In this document: positions 36,201-50,600 of the stretch, in pieces
Layout of the letters: each line of letters opens with the position of its first letter
How positions within the stretch are numbered: the first letter of the stretch is position 1
Assembly: GCF_932526225.1 (NCBI RefSeq)
Contig: NC_064044.1
Span: 15,749,453-15,813,452, forward strand
DNA length: 64,000 nt
Direction of reading: 5' to 3'
Source of the DNA: Nematostella vectensis
Taxonomy: Eukaryota; Cnidaria; Anthozoa; Actiniaria; Edwardsiidae
The notes under the pieces: generated by a model
Seen by the model: the letters and a program-made list of their open reading frames with translations, nothing else
What the model was told of the DNA's origin: nothing
Databases searched by the model: none
Made by a program: the position numbers and the translations under genes

Positions 36201-38632
36201 TCTCTTCGTAGACCGCTGACCCGAACTCATCACGACATCGGTAAGAATCGCGGGCTCGCCATGCATCGACACCACACGTCACTGGAAGTGACGAAAAGGA
36301 GCGACACAACCGGAAGTAATCGTCGCACCAGGTTTCATGCTTCGAAACACCATTTTGAGGAACGTTGGCATGGACGATCTTATACTTTCTTCCAAGGTGG
36401 GAATATTCTCGCATGTCAACAAGTTTAAAGTTGGAATCTGGGTCCACACAGACGGTATTTACCAAGTTCCTACCATAAGACCGTAAGCAGTAGGGCCCAT
36501 TATAGCAGGACGTAGTTACCGTACTCGGACAATAGGAGGATGAGTCGCAGTGCAAAAAACCAAATACATTATTTGTATCGATAAAAGTGGGAACTCTGGA
36601 GCGTTGGATAACTTCCAAGATGTTCGAATTTGGTGCAGAGTCTCTTAGAATACTCCCTTTGAGCATAACAGAGTGGTAACTCTTGCACGTTGAATAAATG
36701 GAGTTATCTATAACTCTACTGTCATCCATTCCGGTGGGAAGCTTACCAAAAGAGCGGCACATCGCTCTATAATCCTCACACCAGTTCGAGTACTTAGACG
36801 AGAAATCACCGTAAGGAATTTCCGCCTTGACAATCAGAAACTCCGTTCCACGATAGATGTATGGTGTTGTTTGATGCAAAAGGAATTTACTGTCTGTGTC
36901 ACGACATATGGTATATACTTCCCTGTTGGGAACGGCCAAGTGAATAGGGTACAACGAATAGGACGCAGTTTCGACACTGAGAACACGGCTGCACGACAGA
37001 CACTTATGTAGACCAAACGAGTTTTCGCTTGTGGCATCGCTGTATCCAGCTAACGATGCTACATGCCCCACTTTACCATTTATGAGCCCGCCCAAGGCAT
37101 CGGCGTCATCCATCAATCCATTGTACTTGTCCCGACAAGCTACTCTTGATTTTGTTTCCATTCTAGATCTGCCGTCTGCGACAGGGCGAAGTCCGTAATT
37201 CGCGCACAAATTTTGATACTCCCGACACCAGTTCTCCGCACCAGATTTCCCATCCACCGGTAAACTCAAGCGGAACACCTTATAGTTCTGATTTTCGTAC
37301 ACAGCACTCGAACTACTAAGAATAGACCAAGCTTGCTTCTCCTCCCCTCGACACACAGTCCACGCCTCCCTCCTAGGATGACCGGTACTTAGACAGTACA
37401 AAGGGGAGTAGCAGCCGGAGGTGGGAAGAGTACTCGTACAATACGTTGAACATGCGTAAAACGCAAATGAGTATGACGTCGCATACGGATTCAATCCGGC
37501 GTCTCTTGCGATGTCGTATACTCCACCTGAAGGATTGCAATCTAGATCGTTTCCAGGAGGTCTAACGGATCCATACGTAGTCTCACAATCGGTGTACGGG
37601 GTCCAGGTGTGGGATGAGCCGCAGCCAGTTGGTTTCAGGTGATAAAGTCCGCAAAGCTCTTGGTACTCGTGGCACCAAGTGCTATATCGAGACACTCCGT
37701 TGGCAGGAAGTCTTACGTGGAATGCAAGATATGGTTGACCACGGTACGTGGTTTTTGCCGTGCGTAAGATCGTAAACGCACTTTCAGTAGCTGCGCAAAC
37801 AGTGTAAGCAATCGCGTCTGTCGAGTTGGAAGACAGGCAAGGCATATCGAAGTCTTCTTCGCACGTCTCAGGCAACCCCTTCACCTCGCACTTATTGCAC
37901 TTGTACAAAGCAAACGAGTTGGCGGCAGTTGCGCGTGAAAACCCAGCTTGCTTCGCTACCACAGAAACGTTGACATGTGGCGGGCAGCCAACCGCTGACC
38001 CTCGCGCAGTCATACCGCGGTAATCATCCCTGCACTGCGCATGCTCATGGTAGGTAGTATAGTCGCTGTCACAAGTGACAGGTTGGAGATTGTAAGACTC
38101 GCAAAGCCCTTGGTATTCCCGGCACCAGTTCCTTCTAAGCCCCCTTGGAACCTTCACTTGTAGAGCGAGGTACGGGGTGGAGCTAAACGTTGTAGAGCGA
38201 GTTTCTAGAACTTTAAAGGCGCTCTCGGAGGCACCATCCGTACATGCGGTATAACGGTGAGCTGTGGAACTCGTATAATACAAATAATAGAGACCATAAT
38301 AGTTTGAGGTTAGTGACTTTTGGCAATAGGAAGAATAAGGATGGTAGAAGCCGAACGTGTTTAACGTGGTGGCGTCACTGAACCCAGCTTCTGTGGCAAA
38401 GTTTATAAATATGCTGCGAGGATTATTGCCAAAATACACATCAGAAGGCATAACGGCATCATACTCATCCCTTGCTGAAGCGTAGTCAACGATATGACCG
38501 TAGTCGAACTTGTTGGCTCCTACAGGTCGCAGACCATACGACTCACACAGACGCTGGTAGTCCCTGCACCATGTTTCATGCTGAGAGTACTGGCCAGTCA
38601 TGTACATCTGGAGGACTTTGTAAGTAGCATTC
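30253..38632 (-). CDS. Exon 19: 8.4-kb terminal exon with 19 cysteine-rich repeats
   Basis: One continuous reading frame of 2,792 codons after acceptor ctttcaag, ended by TAA. It holds 19 WC motifs (typically [18 protein letters not shown]) about every 145 residues, each followed by a fixed order: C-x-x-x-Y-N-x-x-M, a variable loop with one Cys, AGF.xAT..NSFAF..C..C, a LYC segment and REVYTVC.DSDSNF. Unit 12 ([19 protein letters not shown]) has lost the Trp. The last unit ends with FYTICV at the stop, so the protein ends inside a repeat, without an anchor. I do not recognise this domain as any named family. The units differ from each other in many residues, so the array is old, unlike the minisatellites around it. 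Confidence 0.85.
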
Positions 38633-41600
38633 CTTGAAAGAAAATAGATAATCGTAGTATGGAGGGCTTGGCTTATCAGGACTCAGTACAAGACAAGAAT
38701 GCAATACGAGTAGTCCTCAATTAATATGGTTATTACCATCATCATCATATCGACACCACATTCTTCAAGAATACATACCTGTAAAAAATGTCCTTGTGGT
38801 TCAGAACTTGAAAATTGCTGTCACTGTTCGCACACAAAGCAAACACCGCACGACTAATTGAATCGTTACGCAGACACGGGACAGTGGCTGGACAGGCGTC
38901 ATCATTGTCTAGAACTTGCGGGCACATCGAGTCACACTCGCCAAACACGACCGTGTTCGTCTCATTGGCGTATGGGTATCCTGCAGCCCGAGAAACCGCC
39001 GAGGCGAGATAGCTCGAGCCACAACCAATAGGGTCGCCCGTCAACATGACGGCGTTGTATCGATCACGGCATGACGTCATAGCGGTGTCGTTTTTGAAGG
39101 AGCGACCACAACCTGAAAAAATAGCTCAAAATAAAAACAATTTTCATGATTGCTTGATACATTTACATTTTACCATCGCTAGCTGTGTGCTCGTGATTAT
39201 GTTAAAAAGTTGTTAACCTGTTATTAACCTCGCTTGCTCGGTCTATACGGACAAAGCCTTGGTGTCTTGTGCACTTACATACAATACTCCGTACAAACCT
39301 CGCGCTTGGTTAATGAATAGTACATCTTTCTGTATTTTCAATTACTCCTACTTCAGTTCCAGCGCTATAAATGTTGTTCACTATTTGGCACATTTTCATT
39401 TGTCTGACATACCTCTTGAGATATATGCAAAGCTTTCTACTGAGGACAATTATGATAGTGCTTCAACAAAAGTTATGCACTTCTTTTAAAATTACTTGGG
39501 TAAAAGTCGATTCGGAACACAGCAAGAAAGGGTGATGGGTAACAATTATTTACTCCATTCGTAAAGCCATTATGCCAAGCATAAAAGTTGCGTAAAGATG
39601 CTTCTACGCATTTTTACGCCCCACGTAAAGGTTGGATAAATGTTACAATTACGTCGTTATTACATGATTCCTTACTATAGCATATTGTATGATTCTCAGT
39701 TGATGATCAGTTCATTAGATCTTATACGCATGATTAGAGCTCTGCGTATATCAATTTCTCTATAGTAGAATGAACGAACCCGAATCTTGACACTTACCGA
39801 CAGGTCGCCTATTATAAGCGCGACAGAGCATTTGGTAGTCCTCACACCAGTTTGTATTCATGGCTCGTGCACTTTCTGGGATTGTCGCTTCTATCACCAT
39901 GAAAGGGACAGTGTTATATGTTACAGTCTTCGTACTCTGTACCAAAAATCCACGAATCGCTAAACACAAAATAAAAATACTTTAGGTAAGATTTCGAGAA
40001 AAAGCGCATCTCACAAATAAGGGCCATCATTGAGCTGAAAAAGACGACCATTGGGTTTTCTTCTAATATTGTAGGCTTCTTAACATAGGGAATTAACGAT
40101 GATTACTAGTTTATTAAAAATGAATTTGGCTTTCCAAAAAATCAATGCTTGTTTCTTAAAAAGGCAAAGCCCGTTATCATTTAATTAAACATAGTTCGAC
40201 ATTGTTATGCTTAACTTTACATTGCATGTATTTTAAGCTACGTACCTGTTTCACAATTAATCCCAGTGTATCCTGCAGTACAGCTACATAAGTAGCTGTT
40301 AGCGCCATCGACACAAGCACCACCATTAAGACAAGGCTCACTCGCACAGTCATCCACATCTAGAGAATAAAAAAACATTCTTGATCCGCATTAAAACCAG
40401 ACAGACAGACGGAGGGACGGACGGAGGGACGGACAGACGGACAAAACAGAAGCAAAATAACTTAGTAAGCCGGCACGATATAAAAGCAAGCCAAAGCAAA
40501 TCAATCGTGGGCACCTTGCGTTGTCTTACATGTTTGTAATTTGGCTGGTCTACATAAGAAAGTTTTCAAATAACAAACAAAACAGAGGAAAATGGGCAAA
40601 GGCAAAGAAAGTCGTTTAAAAAAACGATTTGTAAATACTTACTTATCTCACACGTTGGACCGAGGAATCCTGTACTACAAATACACGAGTAATTTCCTGG
40701 ACCATCAATACATGTACCATCATTGAGACAAGGAGAAGCGGCACACTCGTCGACACCTTAAATTATAAATGTTCTTTATAAGGGGGGAAGAAGGAAAAAT
40801 AGAAAGAACAATAAGATAAAAAAAGATTTACACGCATGGATACTCACTTATATGGCACGCGAAACAAAGTTCCCATTCACATGCATGGATACTCACCTAT
40901 TTGGCACGCGAAACAAAGTTCCTACTCACATACATGGATACTCACTTATTTGGCACGTGATACAAAGTTCCTATTCACATGCATGGATACTCACTTATTT
41001 GGCACGTGAGACAAAGTTCCTATTCACATACATGGATACTCACTTATTTGGCATGTGAGACAAGGTTCCTATTCACATACATGGATACTCACTTATTTGG
41101 CATGTGAGACAAGGTTTCTATTCACATACGTGGATACTCACTTATTTGGCATGTGAGACAAGGTTCCTATTCACATACATGGATACTCACTTATTTGGCA
41201 TGTGAGACAAGGTTCCTATTCACATACGTGGATACTCACTTATTTGGCACGTGATACAAAGTTCCTATTCACATACATGGATACTCGCTTATTTGGTACG
41301 TGATACAAAGTTCCTATTCAAATACATGGATACTCACCTATTTGGCACATGAAACAAAGTTCTTATCCACATACATGGATACTCACTTATTTGAATGTGA
41401 TACAAAGTTCCTATTCACATGCAAGATACTCACTTATTTGGCACGTGATACAAAGTTCCTATTCACATACATGGATACTCGCTTATTTGGCACGTGATAC
41501 AAAGTTCCTATTCATATACATGGATACTAACTTATTTGGCATGGAGACAAAGTTCCTATTCACATACATGGATACTCACCTATTTGGCATGTGAGACAAA

Positions 41601-44600
41601 GTTCCTATTCACATGCAGGATACTCACCTATTTGGCATGTGAGACAAAGTTCCTATTCACATACATAGATACTCACCTCTTTGGCATGTGAGACAAAGTT
41701 CCTATTCACATACATAGATACTCACCTATTTGGCATGTGAGACAAAGTTCCTATTCACATACATGGATACTCACCTATTTGGCATGTGAGACAAAGTTCC
41801 TATTCACATACATGGATACTCACCTATTTGGCATGTGAGACAAAGTTCGTATTCACATACATGGATACTCACCTATTTGGCATGTGAGACAAAGTTCCTA
41901 TTCACATACATGGATACTCACCTATTTGGCATGTGAGACAAAGTTCCTATTCACATACATGGATACTCATTTTTTTAGCATGTGAGACAAAGTTCCTATT
42001 CACATGCAAGATACTCACTTATTTGGCACGTGATACACATTTCCTATTCACATACATGGATACTCACCTATTTGGCATTTGAGACAAAGTTCCTATTCAC
42101 ATGCAGGATACTCACTCATTTGGCATGTGATACAAAGTTCCTATTTACATGCAGGATACTCACTTTTTTGGCATGGAGACAAAGTTCCTATTAACATACA
42201 TGGATACTCACCTATTTGGCATGTGAGACAAAGTTCCTATTCACATGCAGGATACTCACCTATTTGGCATGTGAGACAAAGTTCCTATTCACATACATGG
42301 ATACTCACCTATTTGGCATGTGAGACAAAGTTCCTATTCACATACATGGATACTCACCTATTTGGCATGTGAGACAAAGTTCCTATTCACATACATGGAT
42401 ACTCACCTATTTGGCATGTGAGACAAAGTTCCTATTCACATACATGGATACTCACCTATTTGGCATGAGACAAAGTTCCTATTCACATACATGGATACTC
42501 ACGAGACAATGTTCCTATTCACATACATGGATACTCACTTATTTGGCACGTGAGACCCGTAGCAACAGCACCGCAATCACACGTGAAGCCATTGACTAGG
42601 TCCACGCATGTGCCTTCACGACATGGGTTCGGGTCACAATCGTCTATATCTGGTGACGAATAACACGACAAGTTATTTCTTATTTTATTATGAGATGGGT
42701 GAGGATTTTAGGTTACGTTGTAAACATGATGATGTGATGCTGAAAGAAAGCAAAAAAAAATAGTAGGTTTTGGCAATTCTGCTCCCAGGATATCTTCGTT
42801 ACTTAGATTCCCACTATCAAAATTGGCATCTTTTGACGCTATGTTTATTTGCGTTCCCTAACATCGTCCCAGGATGCTGTTCGAGTATCAGGAAGCTTGC
42901 CTCTGGCTTGCAGCCTACACGATTTACCTTGTTCACAATTTGTTCCATCAAAGCCAAGTGCACATTCACATTTGTAAGACCCAACCTCCTCCTTACAAAC
43001 ACCGCCGTTAACGCATGGAGCCGAGCCACAAAAATTGATATCTGCAATATAAAACAGTATGCCAGTTGAACGCACGCCCTGGTTGGCTGAGAAGTGTCCC
43101 TTATTATCGGAGCAACACATGGTGAGCAAGTCTTGCCATGAAACATTTCATGACGTCACTTCCGCATCTTTTCGTGTACATGAAATGTCTTAGCTACAGA
43201 ATTCATTCATCCCTCCTTGTATTTACAGTCGCCATCTTCCTCCATATATTCTTTGTAAAATTCTACAAGAAAGGGACAGGGAAGGGGTTGAGGCAGCTTT
43301 ATGAGGGGGAGGGGGTGGGGGCAGCTGTATGAGGGGGAGGGGGGTGGGGGCAGCTGTATAAGGGGGAGGGGGGTGGGGGCAGCTGTATGAGGGGGAGGGG
43401 GGTGGGGGCAGCTGTATAAGGGGGAGGGGGGTGGGGGCAGCTGTATGAGGGGGAGGGGGGTGGGGGCAGCTGTATAAGGGGGAGGGGGGGTAGGGCAGCG
43501 ACCCCACATGCTAGGTATTGTCACTAGTTTTCGGAAAATTGTTACGTAATCGACCGGACGTAAACTGGTGACAATGCTTTAATGACTGTAAAAAGAAATC
43601 CTTAGCAGTAGTTTTGATTTTAACCCTTTTCAGACCAGGCTTTTTTGAGCTATCGTGACTAAAGCCCCCCCCCTCTCAAGGCTATGTCGATCAAACTTAC
43701 AGACAATGATCACCAGCATGTAAAGAATCGTCACGTCTTATTTTGGGTGTGGTCAAATCAATCATGACGTCATAAATACGATTTTTTTCTATTGTTCCAA
43801 ATATCGCCGAAATTATCAGATATCAGGTTAAAATTATTTAGCATCATTCAGATATAACAGACATCTTGGATTCTTATAACTTTTGCAAAAAAATACAAAA
43901 TCTGGAATTATTACGGAAGAAAGTATTTGCATGCATGTATTACTGCTCATAGTAATGATAAATGCGTAATATTTAAAGTGCATCTAGTAAATCTAGTGAC
44001 ATTTTTAACAATAGCTTTGAGAGAGCAAAATTTACCCACCCTTCCCCCCAAATATCCGAGGCAAAAAGTTCTTGGCTGTTGTGAAACTTGTCACCTAAAC
44101 AAACTTATAAAGTCAAAAAAGGCATTTAAAGCTGAGAAACACGACCAAAATTGTTAAAAATTCACTACTTTTTTGGGAAACTTATGTGTAAAAAACGGTT
44201 GCCCGGGTAATATGGAGCGTCTCCTCGACATGTCAATGGCATCAAAACGTGTCCTCAGATAGATTTTAGGAAAAGTCACCAAGTTTTAGCCTCTTAGCTG
44301 CTCTTGTTCAGAAGTTATAGCAATTTTCTCGAAGGGGGGGGGGTAAAGAGCCCCCCCCCCAGTCTGAATAGGGTTAAGGTCAAGATACATTACCTCTGCT
44401 TTGCCACAAAGCAACAAGAGAAAAGATCCCTCCATTCGGCTTATAGAAAACCCCAAGAGATGAAACTGAGGGATAGAGTAGTAAACTATTAGGTGAGACA
44501 TGTGAATGGGTTTATTAAGTCTGTCAATGGAAGATAACTTTCTTATTGGATCCTTACAGGGGATCCATCCCCCCCCCCCCCAAATAGACGGCACATTCTC

Positions 44601-47600
44601 ACCTCCCCACATCGTACCAGACCCCCCTGTGTAAGTCATCGCATCAGATGGCTCATCGGTCAGCGGAAGACCTGTGACTGGTAGAACTGGAATGTCGACA
44701 GCTAACACGAGGGTTGCGACAGTTAACGCCTTCTCCCATTGGTTGAATCCTATGACCGCCCACGTGACGCCATGATCAGAGCTCCTCAGAATGTGACCCG
44801 TGTGTCTTGACAGGCCGTACAATGTGCCGGTGGTGATGTTCAGTGCTAACACGGAAAGCACTTTGGTACTCATTGCTGTTTTAAAACAAATTAAATATTG
44901 ATAAGGGAGACATTAAAAAGCCTTAGTCATCCACGCTTTGGGCAATGTTTAGATTCAATAGTAGAAGACATATTGCGTAATGAAATCTCGAAGTGACCAT
45001 CTAAAAACAAAACCGATCTTTATTTGACAGTTTGTTTTTTGTTATAGCCTCCCCCTTTGCGCTTAGGGATTGGAATATAAAACACTTACGTGTCCACGTT
45101 TTTCCGTTTGAAGAGCCGATCATACAAGTTGGTCGCAAACTGTAACAACGATCAATAACGTCTTATTACACTCACTATAACGATCAATAACGTCTTATTA
45201 CACTCACTATAACGATCGATAACGTCTTATTTCACTCACTGCTTTTCGGCAACATAACGATCGAGTAGTTTTAAGCACATAAAATAATACCAAGAAAACG
45301 AAAGCAAACTGATGTCATCCCTACACTGCAGTTGCTTCGCTAGTCTAAAATCAGCTTAGTCGACGTCAGTTTTTCTATCTGTGTTCATCACAGTAAACAT
45401 CCCCGGTTTAGTCCAGTCAATCTACGCAAACTTATAGCCTTACCAAAAAGTAATTCCAACAAAAAAAATTTTTACTGTTAAATGATAAGAAAAGACATTC
45501 TAAACAAATCCCAAAATTTCTGCAAAGTTCTTTAGGGGAAACATGGTTAAATTTAGCTTTCTTTTTTTCTTGAACTTTACCACAGGGTACCCGGAGTCCC
45601 GTAAAAAGCGATAACAACAAAAACAGTTTTCTGTCTTGAATTTGATGAAGGCTGAGACGCACTTTGTCATGCAAAGTGAGAAAAAGGCAATGTGCATTGA
45701 TTTATACGTTTTCTCTATTTTTTAAAGACATAAGAGTGTTTTTTTTTATTTTTCGGGGGCTCGCAAAACGAAAAATAGATCGATAATGCTAGATGGATAA
45801 AACAGCAAACTCTTTAACTCCTTGCTCACAATGCAATATGAGAGATAAGATATTCAAATGCAGTCTTTGAAGTTTTTTTATAGCGCTTAAAGCCTACGAA
45901 ATACCTGGCGATTTTGTACGCTCGTACGAGCAAATTTCAATCGCATCCTGAAAATCGCCAGGTCTGTCTGCTTCGGCGACGGCGAATTCTCCTCGCGATT
46001 TTGATCGCCGAGACCAGCGATCGAAATCGCCGATATCTAAATATGTCGGATACTGGCGATCAAATTCGCTAGCAATCGACTGTCAATCGCGCTGTGTGTC
46101 CGCTCAGGCAAAAATAAAAGCGCGAAAATATCTCATTATCCAATGACATTTCATGGTTTTATCACGTGACTTTTAGCACTTTTCAAAATGGCTGAATTTG
46201 AAGTGGAAGATTGGACGGAGGAGAACGACCAGCTGGTTCAAATGTGGTCAAATTTTCGTACACTCCGCGTGTTTCTCTTCGTTTTTCTCTCGAATGAAAT
46301 ATATACAACGTAACAGCGCAAAAAGCAACTTTTTTCGTTTGTTTTCATAGGGCGCCATATTGGATTGGCTTGACAAACCGCTGTGCGTCAGCTACCGGGC
46401 GCAGAATATTCGACGAATCGCCAGGTGTGTCCGCGCATTAATTAGTAACTACTTATATGTATCACAGATATTTCATTTTTGCATTCTATGGTAAATGAGT
46501 TCTCAAGTTCGCTGTCGCTGCACAGAAATTTGTACTCGTATTGTTGGGTACCCTGTGATGAAGCGACAGAAAAAAAAATGATGTAAATTAGGTAAAATAA
46601 GTCTGTTTTTGGAAAAATTCATTCAACTTTGTAACAAATATTTAGAATAAGATATACAATCGATTTAACGGCTGTACAATCTCAATTAATATCTGTTTGA
46701 TAAAATATGAAATTGGGTAGTAAAATGGCGAAAACTTTGATCGAAAATTTCGAGATGTTCCCCCACGAGAACTTTGGAGAACATTTGAAAAGTTAATAAG
46801 GACGTACTACTCAGTCATTTAACAGCAAAATTACTTGAGTTGCAAACTACTGTTTGGTAAAAAACTAGATTGACTGGACTACTTATTTACACATTTGGTG
46901 CTTGCTTCTCTTAGTGAAAAACTTGTTTGTTTCTTCTTCCGTTTGTTTCTTGGTTGATTTGTTCGTTTGTCTGTTTGCTTGTTTGTTTGTTTGATTGGTT
47001 TTGAAGTCTTACCGGTCGCCCTGTGCGTTGCACACGTAAAGCTTGTTATTCGCAACGTCGATCAGAACGCTTCTCTGTACGAGTGGCATGGGAACTACAA
47101 AATTAACAATAGATAAATAACATTGAGTGATGGCACAGAGAAGAAAGCAGTAGGGAGGTTGGCAGTAAATACTTCACCTTAGAACGTTTTTTTGTCAGAA
47201 CATTTTTGTAGTAAAAATAGCACCTAAATTGCCTGGTTTCTCATAGTAAAAACCGGCTTCTAATTCACGGAACCGACGGAAACCTAAAGAAACGTCTCTC
47301 TAAGCCGCTAAATAACAAAAAATCTACCATCGTTCACAAAGCCTGAGTACCAGAGGCTCGAGCTCTACACGTTCAATTTCACTTGAAGGTGAAGAATATA
47401 TACTTCTCAAAATGTGCATAAACTCGGAAGCCCGGAAGGTCATCCGGTTAGCCCGATAAAATCAATGCGATAAAAATAATACCAAAAAAACGATGTGAAG
47501 TTGTGGTGAATTTATCCCGAGGGGGAGGGAGTGGGGGGGAGGAGGATTCCGTGGAGGGGCCTAAAGAGGGAGAGGTCTAAGGAGGGGGACTTAATTGATT

Positions 47601-50600
47601 TTGAAAGAGGGGGCACTGATTTCTTTGGGTGTAAATTCTCTTCTATATAATTTGACCAAGTGTCAAATCAGACATCTTGGTTCAACGAGTCTCAGTTTTG
47701 GGCCAGTTATTTGGCATGCATAATGCATTGTATTATTTATGCAATGCAAACATGTATATACCCTATATACATTCTGTACATTGAGTAACTATACTTTTTC
47801 TGAATTAATGTTTTCAGCCAATTCTTTCCCTCCCTTCTGACAAGGTTGCAGCTAATCTCTTGCTTGCCTTTCTTTGACGTTTGTCGTTGCCTTTCCTCCT
47901 TTTTCCTCAGTCTTCCTTTCCTCCTTTATTTCGTAGTACCGGAATATGGACAGAAGCGAAAAATTGTACCTCCTGAAGAGGGGGGGGGGGGGGGAGGGAG
48001 AATTTAATTTCAGCCCTTATTTTTATCAAAATCCCCCACAACCTATTAAGCGCGACGTCTGAATCAACGTTGAACCCAAGGTACAAAAGGTATTTGTGTC
48101 GATACAAATAAACAATTAGATTCGGCACGGCAGGAGCGCAACGTGTGAATCGGCCTTAGTTGTAGTGAGTTTATCGGTACTTGAAGTTTTTTTGTTATTT
48201 AGCGTCTTAGAGACGTTTCCGTAGGTACCGGTTTCCGTAGGTTCCATAAGATGCCGGGAAATTAGTAAGTCTAAGAAGCAACCCGATGAACTGTGCTACT
48301 AAGATGCCCTCCGAAGTGCTTACTTACAAGAGATTCGAGCCGAGTTTACAGTTGCAGAAAGTACTAAAGTCTGCTCTCAACAAAAGAATTCAAGATGACC
48401 ACCGACACAGATTTGCATACCTTTGATTCCTTCAGATGCGCCATACACTTCAAGCCTCATACACATCCAGCCCACGTGAGACTTGGGGAAAAATCGAAGA
48501 TGTTGAGCGGAGAGTAACCTGACGAATGTTTGCTTGACGATTAAGTCATCAACGATTCCTCCAATGAAGAGCTGTACAAGAAGGCAATACAAAATTGGTG
48601 AGCGTCTCATGGGTGATTCGGTGGAAAGATGCATTATTCAACAACAAGAGATAATTAAAATGGTCTCTTTTCAACAAACATTTACATTTTAACAGTGTGC
48701 TTTTTGTATTGTTTGTGTATCTATCGCTTCAATACGTCGCGTTTGCCTATTTATGCTTAAAAGAGATTTTGTCAGGGGTGTTAGAGTTCTTTTCTGGTAT
48801 CTACCAAACCACCACCATTATGTCAGCTATCATCACCATTATATCAGCCATCATCACCATTATATCAGCCATCACCAACGTTATATCAGGCATCACCACC
48901 ATTATATCAGCCATTAACACCATTATATCAGCCATCAACACCATTATATCAGCTATCAACACCATTATATCAGCCATCAACACCATTATATCAGCCATCA
49001 ACACCATTATATCAGCCATCATCACCATTATATCAGCCATCACCATTATATCAGCCATCATCACCATTATATCAGCCATCAACACCATTATATCAGCCAT
49101 CACCACCATTATATCAGCCATTAACACCATTATATCAGCCATCAACACCATTATATCAGCTATCAACACCATTATATCAGCCATCAACACCATTATATCA
49201 GCCATCAACACCATTATATCAGCCATCATCACCATTATATCAGCCATCACCATTATATCAGCCATCATCACCATTATATCAGCCATCAACACCATTATAT
49301 CAGCCATCATCACCATTATATTAGCCATCATCACCATTATATCAGCCATCAACACCATTATATCAGGCATCACCACCATTATATCAGCCATCACCACCAT
49401 TATATCAGCCATCACCACCATTATATCAGCCATCAACACCATTATATCAGCCATCAACACCATTATATCAGCCATCAACACCATTATATCAGCCATCACC
49501 ACCATTATATCAGCCATAACCACCATTATATCAGCCATCACCACCATTATATTAGCCATCAACACCATTATATCAGCCATCACCACCATTATATCAGCCA
49601 TAACCACCATTATATCAGCCATCAACACCATTATATCAGCCATCACCACCATTATATCAGCCATCATCACCATTATATCAGCCATCAACACCATTATATT
49701 AGCCATCACCACCATTATATCAGCCATCACTACCATTATATCAGCCATCACCACCATTATATCAGCCATCACCACCATTATATCAGCCATCAACACCATT
49801 ATATCAGCCATCCTCACCATTATATCAGCCATCACCACCATTATATCAGCCATCACCACCATTATATTAGCCATCACCACCATTATATCAGCCATCATCA
49901 CCCTTATATCAGCCATCAACACCATTATATCAGCCATCAACACCATTATATCATCCATCACCACCATTATATCAGCCATCATCACCATTATATCAGCAAT
50001 CATCACCATTATATTAGCCATCATCACCATTATATCAGCCATCAACACCATTATATCAGCCATCACCACCATTATATCAGCCATCATCACCATTATATCA
50101 GCCATCGCCACCATTATATGAGCCATCATCACCATTATATCAGCCATCAACACCATTATATCAGCCATTACCACCATTATATCAGCCATCAACACCATTA
50201 TATGAGCCATCATCACCATTATATCAGCCATCATCACCATTATATCAGCCATCACCACCATTATATCAGCCATCAACACCATTATATGAGCCATCATCAC
50301 CATTATATCAGCCATCATCACCATTATATCAGCCATCACCACCATTATATCAGCCATCAACACCATTATATGAGCCATCATCACCATTATATAAGCCATC
50401 AACACCATTATATCAGCCATCACCACCATTATATCAGCCATCAACACCATTATATCAGCCATTACCACCATTATATCAGCCATCATCACCATTATATAAG
50501 CCATCAACACCATTATATTAGCCATCATCACCATTATATCAGCCATCAACACCATTATATCAGCCACCACCACCATTATATTAGCCATCATCACCATTAT

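Noticed and set aside
30320-38023. Many short ORFs inside the 8.4-kb exon
   Set aside because: Other-frame shadows of the long cysteine-rich repeat reading frame.
43207-43524. Proline-rich ORFs near 43.3 kb
   Set aside because: They derive from the 31-bp G-rich array.
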